A stretch of 26,343 bases of DNA, taken from contig DIWC01000055.1 of assembly GCA_002423425.1 (NCBI GenBank), positions 1 to 26,343 on the forward strand. Direction: 5' to 3'. Made by a program: the position numbers and the translations under genes. The notes below the pieces were generated by a model that searched no databases, was not told the DNA's origin, and worked only from the letters and a program-made list of their open reading frames with translations. This DNA comes from Peptococcaceae bacterium UBA6116. GTDB taxonomy: Bacteria; Bacillota; Desulfitobacteriia; Desulfitobacteriales; Syntrophobotulaceae. Shown here piece by piece: positions 1 through 6,304 of this stretch; position 1 is the first letter of the stretch; the number at the start of each line of letters is the position of its first letter.

Positions 1-221
1 CCGTTTGACGGGTGGTTGTGATTTTATTTGTGTCCGAATGTTCTGGAAGCGATGAAAGCAGGCGGATACCTAACGTTGAAAACATTCAAAGACGGTGTTA
101 AAATATATTTCTGAGCATTAAAGATGAGAGAAGCGTTCATGGACCTGAAGATGTCGATAAAATGCCTACGGAAACCAAAGATTACATAGAAAAAGTTATG
201 GTATTTTATCGCTATGGGTAA
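1..221 (+). pseudogene. Lytic transglycosylase (SLT domain) C-terminal remnant, frameshifted
   Basis: Two frames read in succession resemble the end of a soluble lytic murein transglycosylase domain. Frame 1 (about 22-111) gives CPNVLEAMKAGGYLTLKTF, which aligns with the usual 'NI.AG.kYL..ll..F.gdv' block. After a stop at 112-114, the frame starting near 102-120 gives GPEDVDKMPTETKDYIEKVM and ends at a TAA at 219-221, aligning with the 'aGpg.Vdk..g.P.ETq.YV.kV' block. An intact enzyme would cleave peptidoglycan glycan strands. The upstream part lies outside the window, and another in-frame stop sits at 19-21, so this is a decayed tail. The assignment rests on pattern similarity only. Confidence 0.45.
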
Positions 222-251
222 CACCAGGGATTCACATTATGGGGTGATATT

Positions 252-920
252 TTGAAGAGTAAGTATGATAATTATTACTACTGGGAAAACATCGTAAAGA
301 AAGATAAAAGAATTAATCCATTTGCCAATGATCCCATAACTGAGGAAACGGTTTTCTTCCATGGCGTTATTATTAACTGCCATGGGGATAGTTACGTAAG
401 ATGGCTGCACTTTCCTAATAATAAAGCTCTGCTTGGTTTTTTGAATCATATTTTTGTTTCAATAGCATTTTTTTCTTTCCTGTCTAATGAGATAAAATTT
501 CTTGTTCAATGTAATCTTGATGAAATGCTGGACATTATGTCTACTTCCAATAAATGCAGCAAGAAAGATTTGATTCCCGAAATGAGAGAATTCAATACTC
601 AGATCAGAGCGCTTTGGACTTGTGACGGTGAAAATTTTTTTGATGAACTTAAGATGTTCTTGGCGGATTACAATGAGCGATGGAACAAGGACTTTGAATT
701 ATTGTCATATATCGATGTTTTTAAATCCCCTTTTGAATTAGGTAAATACTTGATTGATTCGTATGAAAACTCCGAAAATACTAATATAAATATGTTAGAA
801 TTCCAGCTGGGAGTTTCTAAAGAGGAATGGCTTAATATTTGCAGTACTGTCTATGAGAATGATTTCATGAAAAGAAAGTTTACAGAGATATTAAACAATA
901 GGATAAAGGATACGTTTTAG
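252..920 (+). CDS. Hypothetical protein, AT-rich orphan
   Basis: A 222-residue open frame starting with TTG at 252; GGGGTGAT at 241-247 is a good ribosome binding site just before it, and no later ATG has one. I do not recognise the family. The protein is acidic and rich in Phe, Asn, Lys and aromatic residues, with a hydrophobic stretch near residues 62-80 (LLGFLNHIFVSIAFFSFL) that looks more like a buried helix than a clear membrane span. No signal peptide or catalytic motif is visible. Base composition is noticeably more AT-rich than the thi operon next door, and it lies between a decayed gene and a long palindrome, so recent acquisition is possible. It has no obvious operon partner. Confidence 0.6.
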   Translation: MKSKYDNYYYWENIVKKDKRINPFANDPITEETVFFHGVIINCHGDSYVRWLHFPNNKALLGFLNHIFVSIAFFSFLSNEIKFLVQCNLDEMLDIMSTSNKCSKKDLIPEMREFNTQIRALWTCDGENFFDELKMFLADYNERWNKDFELLSYIDVFKSPFELGKYLIDSYENSENTNINMLEFQLGVSKEEWLNICSTVYENDFMKRKFTEILNNRIKDTF

Positions 921-975
921 GGGATGCGGAAATATAGCTTCAGAGTGAGTAATGTGTGTAAAATTTCATAAAGTA

Positions 976-1029
976 CTCAGTTTGATTATTAATAATAGGC
1001 GCGCTATAATTATTAATAATCAAACTGAG
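976..1029. repeat. 21-bp perfect inverted repeat with 12-nt centre
   Basis: Left arm 976-996 and right arm 1009-1029 are exact reverse complements (CTCAGTTTGATTATTAATAA plus one more base), separated by AGGCGCGCTATA. No T-run follows on the plus strand (GAGGGGAGTGTC) and only a weak one on the minus strand, so it is not a canonical terminator. It could be a MITE-like element, a recombination or transposase target, or a protein-binding palindrome. Confidence 0.85.
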
Positions 1030-1086
1030 GGGAGTGTCAAAAGCGAAAAAATCAAACCTAATTTAATACGGCAAACATACAATGAT

Positions 1087-1125
1087 AGGGGTACACCACC
1101 AAGGGTGTAGCCCTTTTGTGTTTTT
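1087..1125 (+). terminator. Rho-independent terminator-like hairpin just upstream of thiS
   Basis: AGGG-G-TACACC (1087-1097) pairs with GGTGTA-G-CCCT (1104-1114) around the loop ACCAAG, with one G-G mismatch, followed by TTTTGTGTTTTT. It ends about 25 nt before the thiS start. It may end upstream transcription or attenuate the thi operon. No thi-box sequences of a TPP riboswitch were found before it. Confidence 0.65.
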
Positions 1126-1151
1126 AATCATTTTAGAAAAGAGGGTTAACG

Positions 1152-1346
1152 ATGAAAGTCAACGGAGAAGTAATTACGCCCCTATTTCCAGTTACGCTGG
1201 AAACTTTTCTGCTGGATAGGAATTATGATCTCACAACGATCGCTGTGGAAAGAAATGGGGAAATCGTTCCAAAAGCCACCTACTCAGAAGTCAAACTTTT
1301 TGATGAAGATGTACTTGAAATTGTCCAATTTGTGGGAGGAGGTTAA
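1152..1346 (+). CDS. thiS: Sulfur carrier protein ThiS
   Basis: A 64-residue ubiquitin-fold sulfur carrier for thiazole formation. The C-terminus is VQFVGGG, so the protein ends in the Gly-Gly needed for adenylation by ThiF and conversion to a thiocarboxylate, which donates sulfur to ThiG in the cytoplasm. Length and the N-terminal beta-hairpin pattern (MKVNGEVI) fit the family. The start is ATG with GAGGG at 1141-1145 upstream. It is the first gene of thiS-thiF-thiG-thiH-thiE, with thiF starting 5 nt after its stop. The identification is firm because of the ending and the neighbours. Confidence 0.93.
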   Translation: MKVNGEVITPLFPVTLETFLLDRNYDLTTIAVERNGEIVPKATYSEVKLFDEDVLEIVQFVGGG

Positions 1347-1351
1347 TTACA

Positions 1352-2005
1352 ATGGAACAAATAAATAACAATGTACCATCCCAATCCGAAATTAAAGAAA
1401 CTCTGATCGAAAGACATACAAAGGAAGTTCAGCAGCGTTTATCAAATGGGAAAGTTGTTATTGCCGGACTTGGCGGACTTGGCTCCAATATTGCGGTCAG
1501 TCTTACTAGGATTGGGGTAGGAAAACTTCTTCTAATAGATTTTGATGTGGTGGATCTCAGCAACATCAACCGTCAAAACTACTACATTCAACACTTAGGA
1601 CTCCCGAAGACCGAAGCTTTGAAAAGGCAATTGACACAGATAAATCCTTACATCCAGATTGAAACAAAAAACATTCGGATTGATGAAGGTAATGTGGTGG
1701 AAGTGTTTCAGGAATATGAAATAGTCTGTGAGGCCTTTGATAATCCAAAATCCAAAGCCATGTTGGTAAACACCGTCCTCGAAAAACTTCCGAATTCGAA
1801 AATCGTCTCTGGTTCTGGGATGGCTGGATATGAGAGTTCCAACGAAATTAAAACACATCGGACAATGAAGAATTTCTACCTTTGCGGTGACCTGGAAAAT
1901 GGGGTGGAAGCGGGTTTCTGCCTCATGGCGCCACGGGTTCAAATCTGCGCTGGTCATCAAGCAAATATGATCACAAGATTATTATTAGGAATTGAAGAAG
2001 AATAG
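1352..2005 (+). CDS. thiF: ThiS adenylyltransferase ThiF
   Basis: A 217-residue E1-like enzyme that activates the ThiS C-terminus with ATP. The nucleotide-binding loop GLGGLGSN lies at about residues 39-46, followed by LLLIDFDVVDLSNINRQNYY, containing the Asp that binds Mg/ATP and the conserved Asn-Arg-Gln. The later DNPKSKAML segment is also typical. It is the short clostridial form: the proximal CxxC zinc pairs of E. coli ThiF are not evident. GGAGGAGG around 1335-1342, inside the end of thiS, serves as the ribosome binding site, suggesting translational coupling. thiG starts 10 nt after its stop. Confidence 0.92.
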   Translation: MEQINNNVPSQSEIKETLIERHTKEVQQRLSNGKVVIAGLGGLGSNIAVSLTRIGVGKLLLIDFDVVDLSNINRQNYYIQHLGLPKTEALKRQLTQINPYIQIETKNIRIDEGNVVEVFQEYEIVCEAFDNPKSKAMLVNTVLEKLPNSKIVSGSGMAGYESSNEIKTHRTMKNFYLCGDLENGVEAGFCLMAPRVQICAGHQANMITRLLLGIEEE

Positions 2006-2015
2006 GAGAAACATC

Positions 2016-2783
2016 ATGGAAGACAAATTAATCATTGGAGGACATGCCTTTCACTCTAGATTTATATTGGGTTCCGGCAAATTTTCCCTGGAAATGACTA
2101 ATGCCGTTATTGAAAATGCAGGAGTGGAAATGGCAACCCTTGCCCTTCGTCGCGCCAATGTTGGCGGAGAAGAAAACATCCTAGACTTTATGCCAGAAGG
2201 AATCACTCTCCTTCCAAATACCTCAGGGGCACGAAATGCAGATGAAGCAGCGCGTATCGCGCGTCTCGCGCGAGAATTGGGATGTGGCGACTTTGTGAAA
2301 CTGGAAGTCATTCGCGATACAAAATATTTGTTACCAGATAATTTTGAAACCATCCGCGCTACAGAAATCCTTGTAAAAGAGGGTTTTATCGTAATGGCGT
2401 ACATGTATCCTGATCTTAATGTGGCACGAGATCTTGCCGCTGCTGGTGCCGCTGCTATCATGCCATTAGGTTCACCTATCGGAAGCAATAAAGGCTTATT
2501 GACAAAGGATTTCATTAAAATTCTCGTCGACGAAATCGATTTGCCAATCATCGTTGATGCTGGTATCGGTCGTCCTTCCCAAGCCTGTGAAGCCATGGAG
2601 CTCGGTGTCGAGGCAGTGATGGCAAATACTGCCATTGCTACAGCGCGAGATGTCCCGTTAATGGCGAAGGCGTTTAAGTTAGCTATCGAATCTGGACGAG
2701 CTGCATATCTAGCTGGATTAGGAAGAGTGCTTGAGCATAAAGCTGAAGCATCCAGTCCGCTGACCGGTTTTTTGGAGGCATAA
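2016..2783 (+). CDS. thiG: Thiazole synthase ThiG
   Basis: A 255-residue TIM-barrel enzyme that joins deoxyxylulose 5-phosphate, dehydroglycine and the sulfur of ThiS thiocarboxylate into the thiazole phosphate. The N-terminal FILGSGKF signature, ALRRANV, the active-site Lys in FVKLEVI (about residue 95) and the phosphate-binding runs PLGSPIGSNKGL and VDAGIGRPSQA are all present. The open frame extends 24 nt further upstream, but ATG 2016 is chosen because AGGAG at about 2004-2008 lies 7 nt before it and the extension would overlap thiF. A CG-rich run near 2250-2276 (three GCGCG blocks) encodes ARIARLARELG. Confidence 0.95.
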   Translation: MEDKLIIGGHAFHSRFILGSGKFSLEMTNAVIENAGVEMATLALRRANVGGEENILDFMPEGITLLPNTSGARNADEAARIARLARELGCGDFVKLEVIRDTKYLLPDNFETIRATEILVKEGFIVMAYMYPDLNVARDLAAAGAAAIMPLGSPIGSNKGLLTKDFIKILVDEIDLPIIVDAGIGRPSQACEAMELGVEAVMANTAIATARDVPLMAKAFKLAIESGRAAYLAGLGRVLEHKAEASSPLTGFLEA

Positions 2784-2784
2784 T

Positions 2785-3936
2785 ATGAAACTGAGAGAAA
2801 CAAATCATATGGAATACATGGAAGGAATGGAAGTCATCGCGTCCGACATCATGGATAGGGTTTTGAAAGCAACGAAGGAGTATGATTATTACAAATATAC
2901 TTCGGTGGATGTTTATAGTGTACTCCAGAAAGATGCATTAACTGTTGACGACTTTGCGGCGTTGCTCTCCCCTGCAGCGGAAGACTTTTTAGAAGTCATG
3001 GCGCAGAAATCCAAACAGGAAACAGCAAAACATTTCGGCAATTCGCTTTGCATGTTCACCCCACTCTATATTTCCAATTATTGTGAAAACTACTGTGTTT
3101 ATTGCGGCTTCAATTGCCAGAATAAAATCAAACGTGGCAAACTCTCCTTTGCAGAGATCGAGCACGAAATGGAAGTCATCGCAGCAACGGGTTTAAGAGA
3201 AATCTTATTGTTGACAGGTGAATCAAGAAAATCAGATGTGGAATATATCGGCGAAGCCGTACGCCTTGCGACCAAATATTTTACCAACATTGGTATTGAA
3301 ATTTATCCGCTTAATACCGATGAATATGCCTATTTACATGAATGCGGTGCTGACTTTGTAAGCGTTTATCAAGAGACCTACAATCCAGATAAATACGAAG
3401 AATTGCATTTACGTGGACCAAAACGAATTTTCCCATATCGCTTCTACGCACAAGAACGAGCCATCCTTGGGGGCATGCGAGGGGTTGCCTTTGGTTCACT
3501 CCTTGGCTTGGATGATTTTCGAAAAGACGCCTTTGCTGCTGGGTTACACGCAATGCTCTTACAACAAAAATACCCTCAAGCAGAAATATCCTTCTCTTTC
3601 CCAAGACTGCGCCCATTCATCAACAATGCGGACAACAACCCAAACGATGTCCATGAACCGCAGCTGTTACAAGTTATGCTCGCCTATCGATTATTCATGA
3701 CATATGCAGGGATTACCATCTCTACAAGGGAACGGGCAGGATTTCGCGACAAAGTGGCAGGTATGGTTGCCACCAAACTCTCTGCGGGTGTCAAAGTCAG
3801 CGTAGGGGGGCATGATGAAGTATCGAAAGGAGACGAACAATTTGAAATCTCTGACCCAAGAACAGTATCCGAGGTTAAACAGATGCTTAAGGCTCGAGGC
3901 TTACAAACCGTCTATTCAGATTATATCCGCGTATAG
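2785..3936 (+). CDS. thiH: 2-iminoacetate synthase ThiH (radical SAM)
   Basis: A 383-residue radical SAM enzyme that cleaves tyrosine to give dehydroglycine for ThiG; this is the anaerobic route, replacing the oxygen-dependent ThiO. The iron-sulfur cluster motif CENYCVYC has Cys100, Cys104 and Cys107 in CX3CX2C spacing, preceded by TPLYISNY. The later SFPRLRPF and STRERAGFRD segments are typical of ThiH. The ATG at 2785 follows the thiG stop by one base, with GGAGG just inside thiG; a second ATG at 2809 is possible but lacks a better site. Choice of ThiH over ThiO fits an anaerobe. Confidence 0.94.
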   Translation: MKLRETNHMEYMEGMEVIASDIMDRVLKATKEYDYYKYTSVDVYSVLQKDALTVDDFAALLSPAAEDFLEVMAQKSKQETAKHFGNSLCMFTPLYISNYCENYCVYCGFNCQNKIKRGKLSFAEIEHEMEVIAATGLREILLLTGESRKSDVEYIGEAVRLATKYFTNIGIEIYPLNTDEYAYLHECGADFVSVYQETYNPDKYEELHLRGPKRIFPYRFYAQERAILGGMRGVAFGSLLGLDDFRKDAFAAGLHAMLLQQKYPQAEISFSFPRLRPFINNADNNPNDVHEPQLLQVMLAYRLFMTYAGITISTRERAGFRDKVAGMVATKLSAGVKVSVGGHDEVSKGDEQFEISDPRTVSEVKQMLKARGLQTVYSDYIRV

Positions 3937-3945
3937 GTGATGTGA

Positions 3946-4536
3946 ATGATTATTTCTGTTACCAATCGAAAATTATGCAAAGTGAATTTTTTAGAAAGAA
4001 TCGAAGAGATTGCCAAGGGAAAACCCCATGGGATCATCCTTAGAGAAAAAGACCTAACGGAAGAAGAGTATACAGTACTACTAGAGGCGTGCAACGCAAT
4101 CTGTGAAACTTATGCAGTACCACTTATTGCACATACTTATTTACATGCAGCTGAAAAACTGAACATACAGTGCATTCATTTTTCGATGACAGATTTTTTA
4201 AAACACCAAGGTGCAGTGGAAACATTTCAACAAGTCGGCGTGAGCATCCACTCAGTTGAAGAAGCAAAACAAGCTGCCTCCCTTGGTGCAACCTATCTGA
4301 CTTCAGGCCATATCTTTGCGACAAACAGCAAAAAGGGGTTGCCATCACGTGGTCTGGAATTCGTAAAAGCTGTTTGTGATGCCACAACAGTCCCTGTCTT
4401 CGCCATCGGTGGGCTTACGGAAGAGACTGTACCACTGGTTATATCTGCAGGCGCCACCGGGATTTGCATTATGTCCGAACTAATGGCGTGTCAAAATCCA
4501 ACGGAAAGTATTATACGATACCATCAAATATTCTGA
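3946..4536 (+). CDS. thiE: Thiamine phosphate synthase (ThiE/TenI family)
   Basis: A 196-residue TIM-barrel protein of the ThiE/TenI family. ThiE couples thiazole phosphate with HMP diphosphate; TenI-like members aromatise the thiazole tautomer instead. ILREKDLTEEEY near residues 31-42, GHIFATNSKKGLPSRGLEF near 121-139 and FAIGGLT near 152-158 are family hallmarks. It is the last gene of the operon, starting 9 nt after thiH, with AGGTGATG upstream. No thiC, thiD or thiM is present nearby, so pyrimidine supply must come from elsewhere. Which of ThiE or TenI activity it has cannot be decided by eye. Confidence 0.85.
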   Translation: MIISVTNRKLCKVNFLERIEEIAKGKPHGIILREKDLTEEEYTVLLEACNAICETYAVPLIAHTYLHAAEKLNIQCIHFSMTDFLKHQGAVETFQQVGVSIHSVEEAKQAASLGATYLTSGHIFATNSKKGLPSRGLEFVKAVCDATTVPVFAIGGLTEETVPLVISAGATGICIMSELMACQNPTESIIRYHQIF

Positions 4537-4627
4537 TAAAACCACTGGGACTGTCTGTGGTTGGAATCTGCTTATATAGGTAACAATAACGAGGTAGGGT
4601 TGTATAACGTGATTGGAGGTACTTACT

Positions 4628-4735
4628 ATGGGAGATAAAAGTCCTAAGAACAAGGAAAAAAAGAAAAAGAAGGCTGAAAAGAAAGCTATTACCCCAATAT
4701 CTTCTTCAATAGAGCCAGTGAACAAGCCCAAATAA
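4628..4735 (+). CDS. Lys-rich miniprotein (35 aa)
   Basis: A 35-residue frame starting MGDKSPKNKEKKKKKAEKK and ending PVNKPK, preceded by TTGGAGG at 4614-4620, an excellent ribosome binding site. Nearly half of the residues are Lys, so it is strongly basic and probably disordered; nucleic acid or ribosome binding is possible but unproven. Very similar 'MGDKSPKxKEKKK' mini-proteins are familiar as unnamed conserved proteins in many bacteria. A strong terminator follows 40 nt downstream, so it is a complete small transcription unit, or the end of the thi transcript. Confidence 0.7.
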   Translation: MGDKSPKNKEKKKKKAEKKAITPISSSIEPVNKPK

Positions 4736-4776
4736 TTACATCTAAAAATACTGACAGAATTTAAAGAAACCTGTTG

Positions 4777-4806
4777 CATCTGCTGATGAGAGCAGGTGTT
4801 TTTTTC
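4777..4806 (+). terminator. Rho-independent terminator after the miniprotein
   Basis: CATCTGCT (4777-4784) pairs with AGCAGGTG (4791-4798) around GATGAG, followed by seven to eight T residues. It closes the unit that ends with the Lys-rich miniprotein and perhaps the thi operon. Confidence 0.8.
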
Positions 4807-4951
4807 GAGTGCATGGTAAGAACAGGCGGTTTTTTTTATGGGCAGTGTGGTGTAACCTTTAGTGACAACAATGGAACAAAGATAATTGAAGGATTGTTCT
4901 TTAATTCGCCGAATCTTTAGAAACAATGATAGTTCTAAACAAAGATGCTCA

Positions 4952-5068
4952 ATGATGATTCCTGAATTTTTTTGGGGTTCGCTTGGCTATATCGATGATA
5001 TATCTGTTGCGGCTTTTGTACTTAACTCAATACTGTGGAATAAAATAAAAGGAATGTTTAGCAAATAA
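4952..5068 (+). pseudogene. DUF1232 (YkvA-like) domain remnant
   Basis: The frame reads MMIPEFFWGSLGYIDDISVA followed by AFVLNSILWNK, which matches the core of DUF1232 proteins ('D.IPdf.p..GYlDD..v..fvl..i'). Intact family members carry an upstream membrane-associated helix and a longer C-terminal tail; here neither is present, the upstream frame has no matching sequence, and the frame stops at 5066-5068. No good ribosome binding site precedes the ATG. I read it as a leftover domain, 32 nt ahead of mscL. Confidence 0.5.
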
Positions 5069-5100
5069 TTGTTAACACAAGTAGAGGAGAACGATTTTCT

Positions 5101-5547
5101 ATGTTAAAAGAATTTAAAGAATTTGCCCTCAAGGGCAATGTACTGGATTTGGCCATTGGTGTAATTATTGGCGGGGCCTTTGGCAAAATTATAACCTCTT
5201 TGGTCAATGACATTATTATGCCCTTGGTAGGACTTCTCGTCGGTAAAGTTGATTTTTCCAATCTGTTTATTCCGCTGGGCAGAGGCAGTTTTATTACAAT
5301 TGAAGAAGCGAAACTAGCCGGAGTTGCTACCTTTAATTATGGTCTATTTATCAATAATGTTATAGATTTTCTTATCATTGCTTTTTCTATATTCTTGGTC
5401 ATAAAACAGCTTAACCGTCTAACGAGGAAGAGGAAAGAAGAGAAAGCAATTGAGGAAACTCCTTTAACCAAGAAGTGCGGCTTTTGTTACAGTGAAATCC
5501 ATAAGGAAGCAACCCGTTGTCCGCATTGTACATCGATAATAGAATAG
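5101..5547 (+). CDS. mscL: Large-conductance mechanosensitive channel MscL with C-terminal zinc ribbon
   Basis: A 148-residue channel that opens under membrane tension to release solutes during hypo-osmotic shock. The N-terminal amphipathic helix (MLKEFKEFALKGNVLDLAIG), the first pore helix VIIGGAFGKIITSLVNDIIM and the second membrane helix NYGLFINNVIDFLIIAFSIF are canonical. In place of a plain cytoplasmic tail it ends with a four-cysteine ribbon: CGFC (126-129) and CPHC (140-143). GAGGAG lies about 9-14 nt before the ATG. It stands alone between a DUF1232 remnant and a spore-protein gene. The channel call is firm; a metal or redox sensing role for the ribbon is inference. Confidence 0.93.
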   Translation: MLKEFKEFALKGNVLDLAIGVIIGGAFGKIITSLVNDIIMPLVGLLVGKVDFSNLFIPLGRGSFITIEEAKLAGVATFNYGLFINNVIDFLIIAFSIFLVIKQLNRLTRKRKEEKAIEETPLTKKCGFCYSEIHKEATRCPHCTSIIE

Positions 5548-5659
5548 TAATTTAATTTGAATTTTGGTTTCAAAAATTATTAACAAAACCTTCCTGAGTA
5601 TTTAATAACCAAACGGAAAATAATAAGCTTACAATCCATGTGAAAGGAGGGAATATGAA

Positions 5660-5806
5660 ATGGCTAAATATAGACTTCCGATAGATAAAAGTCAAGCAGC
5701 AAGTCAAATGGGCGTAAGCTTAGGTCCTGATACCTCTGCTAGACAGAATGGTTCCGTTGGCGGATATATGGTTAAGAAAACTTTTGAAAGCTTCGGCTCT
5801 CGTTAA
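5660..5806 (+). CDS. Short alpha/beta-type small acid-soluble spore protein
   Basis: A 48-residue protein too short for ordinary gene calling. Its core GVSLGPDTSARQNGSVGGYM matches the DNA-binding half of alpha/beta-type SASPs, which coat and protect DNA in dormant spores. AAAGGAGGG at 5643-5651, 8 nt before the ATG, is near perfect. The usual germination-protease site (Glu-Ile/Phe-Ala just before the Gly-Val) is replaced by SQAASQM, so normal cleavage is doubtful. A forespore promoter would be expected; GAGTA near 5595 with an AATAAT about 17 nt later is only a weak candidate. A strong terminator follows. Confidence 0.85.
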   Translation: MAKYRLPIDKSQAASQMGVSLGPDTSARQNGSVGGYMVKKTFESFGSR

Positions 5807-5831
5807 CAAAAAGCTAGTCATTTATTAAATG

Positions 5832-5875
5832 GAGGGAATCGCGAACAGCGATTCCCTCTTATTTTGTCTTTTTGC
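5832..5875 (+). terminator. Rho-independent terminator after the SASP gene
   Basis: GAGGGAATCGC (5832-5842) and GCGATTCCCTC (5848-5858) form an 11-bp perfect stem with a GAACA loop, followed by TTATTTTGTCTTTTT. Confidence 0.9.
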
Positions 5876-5882
5876 GAGTAAC

Positions 5883-5950
5883 CCTGAATCCGTGAAGAGT
5901 TATTTGATTGAATCTTTGCTTAATTTTGGTTATTTCATTACGGATTCAGG
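5883..5950. repeat. 11-bp inverted repeat with 46-nt spacer
   Basis: CCTGAATCCGT (5883-5893) and ACGGATTCAGG (5940-5950) are exact reverse complements around an AT-rich spacer. It lies between the spore-protein terminator and the broken glycosyltransferase. Its function is unknown; it could be ends of a small degenerate element. Confidence 0.6.
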
Positions 5951-6021
5951 TACTTTATATCCTAGCAAAATATGGCAGCTTTATTTTATGCTATACTAAG
6001 GGATAGGAAAAAAGCTAACAG

Positions 6022-6289
6022 CTATTGAGGCGGCTTATTTGATAAATAAAATGCTTTCCAAATGTTCACGATTAAGACATAGCCAAGACTGACAAGCGGA
6101 TAAGTATAGCTTAAGTCTAATTTGCTTAATACTTTTACCGCCCTTGGCAATTTGCTGCGCCAATTGATGATAATAAAGAAAATCGGAAAACGGTTGGGTG
6201 GGGACAAATATTACCCAAGCTGGATTTATTAAAAAACCTGCAAGCAGAACCCCAAAATAGTAACTGACCTGTGAAAAAGAAGGTTTCAT
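6022..6289 (-). pseudogene. Membrane glycosyltransferase (ArnT/PMT-like), N-terminal remnant, frameshifted
   Basis: On the minus strand the frame from 6289 encodes a first membrane helix (YYFGVLLAGFLINPAWVIFV) and then PTQPFSDFLYYHQLAQQIAK, which resembles the first loop of GT-C type mannosyl/arabinosyl transferases (helix, then an Asp-containing loop). Shortly after that the reading moves to another frame, giving YTYPLVSLGYVLIVNIWKAF, resembling the 'YPvGyPlfLA..y' region. The remaining hundreds of residues are missing. It starts 15 nt after the prenyltransferase stop, so the two were probably one operon for a polyprenyl-phosphate sugar pathway. The frame switch lies roughly at 6125-6150. 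Confidence 0.5.
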
Positions 6290-6304
6290 TTGTTCAACGC
6301 CTTT

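Noticed and set aside
2051..2803. Long minus-strand open frame (250 codons) opposite thiG
   Set aside because: It is the antisense shadow of thiG, with Ser/Arg/Ala-rich low-complexity sequence and no ribosome binding site.
1152..4536. Idea that the thi operon is part of a different sulfur-carrier (e.g. molybdopterin or siderophore) system
   Set aside because: ThiG and ThiH are specific to thiazole synthesis and the gene order is standard, so no novel system is needed.
4480..4926. Minus-strand frame of 148 codons across the end of thiE and the miniprotein
   Set aside because: Its Phe run is the antisense of the Lys-rich miniprotein, and it crosses a terminator; not a gene.
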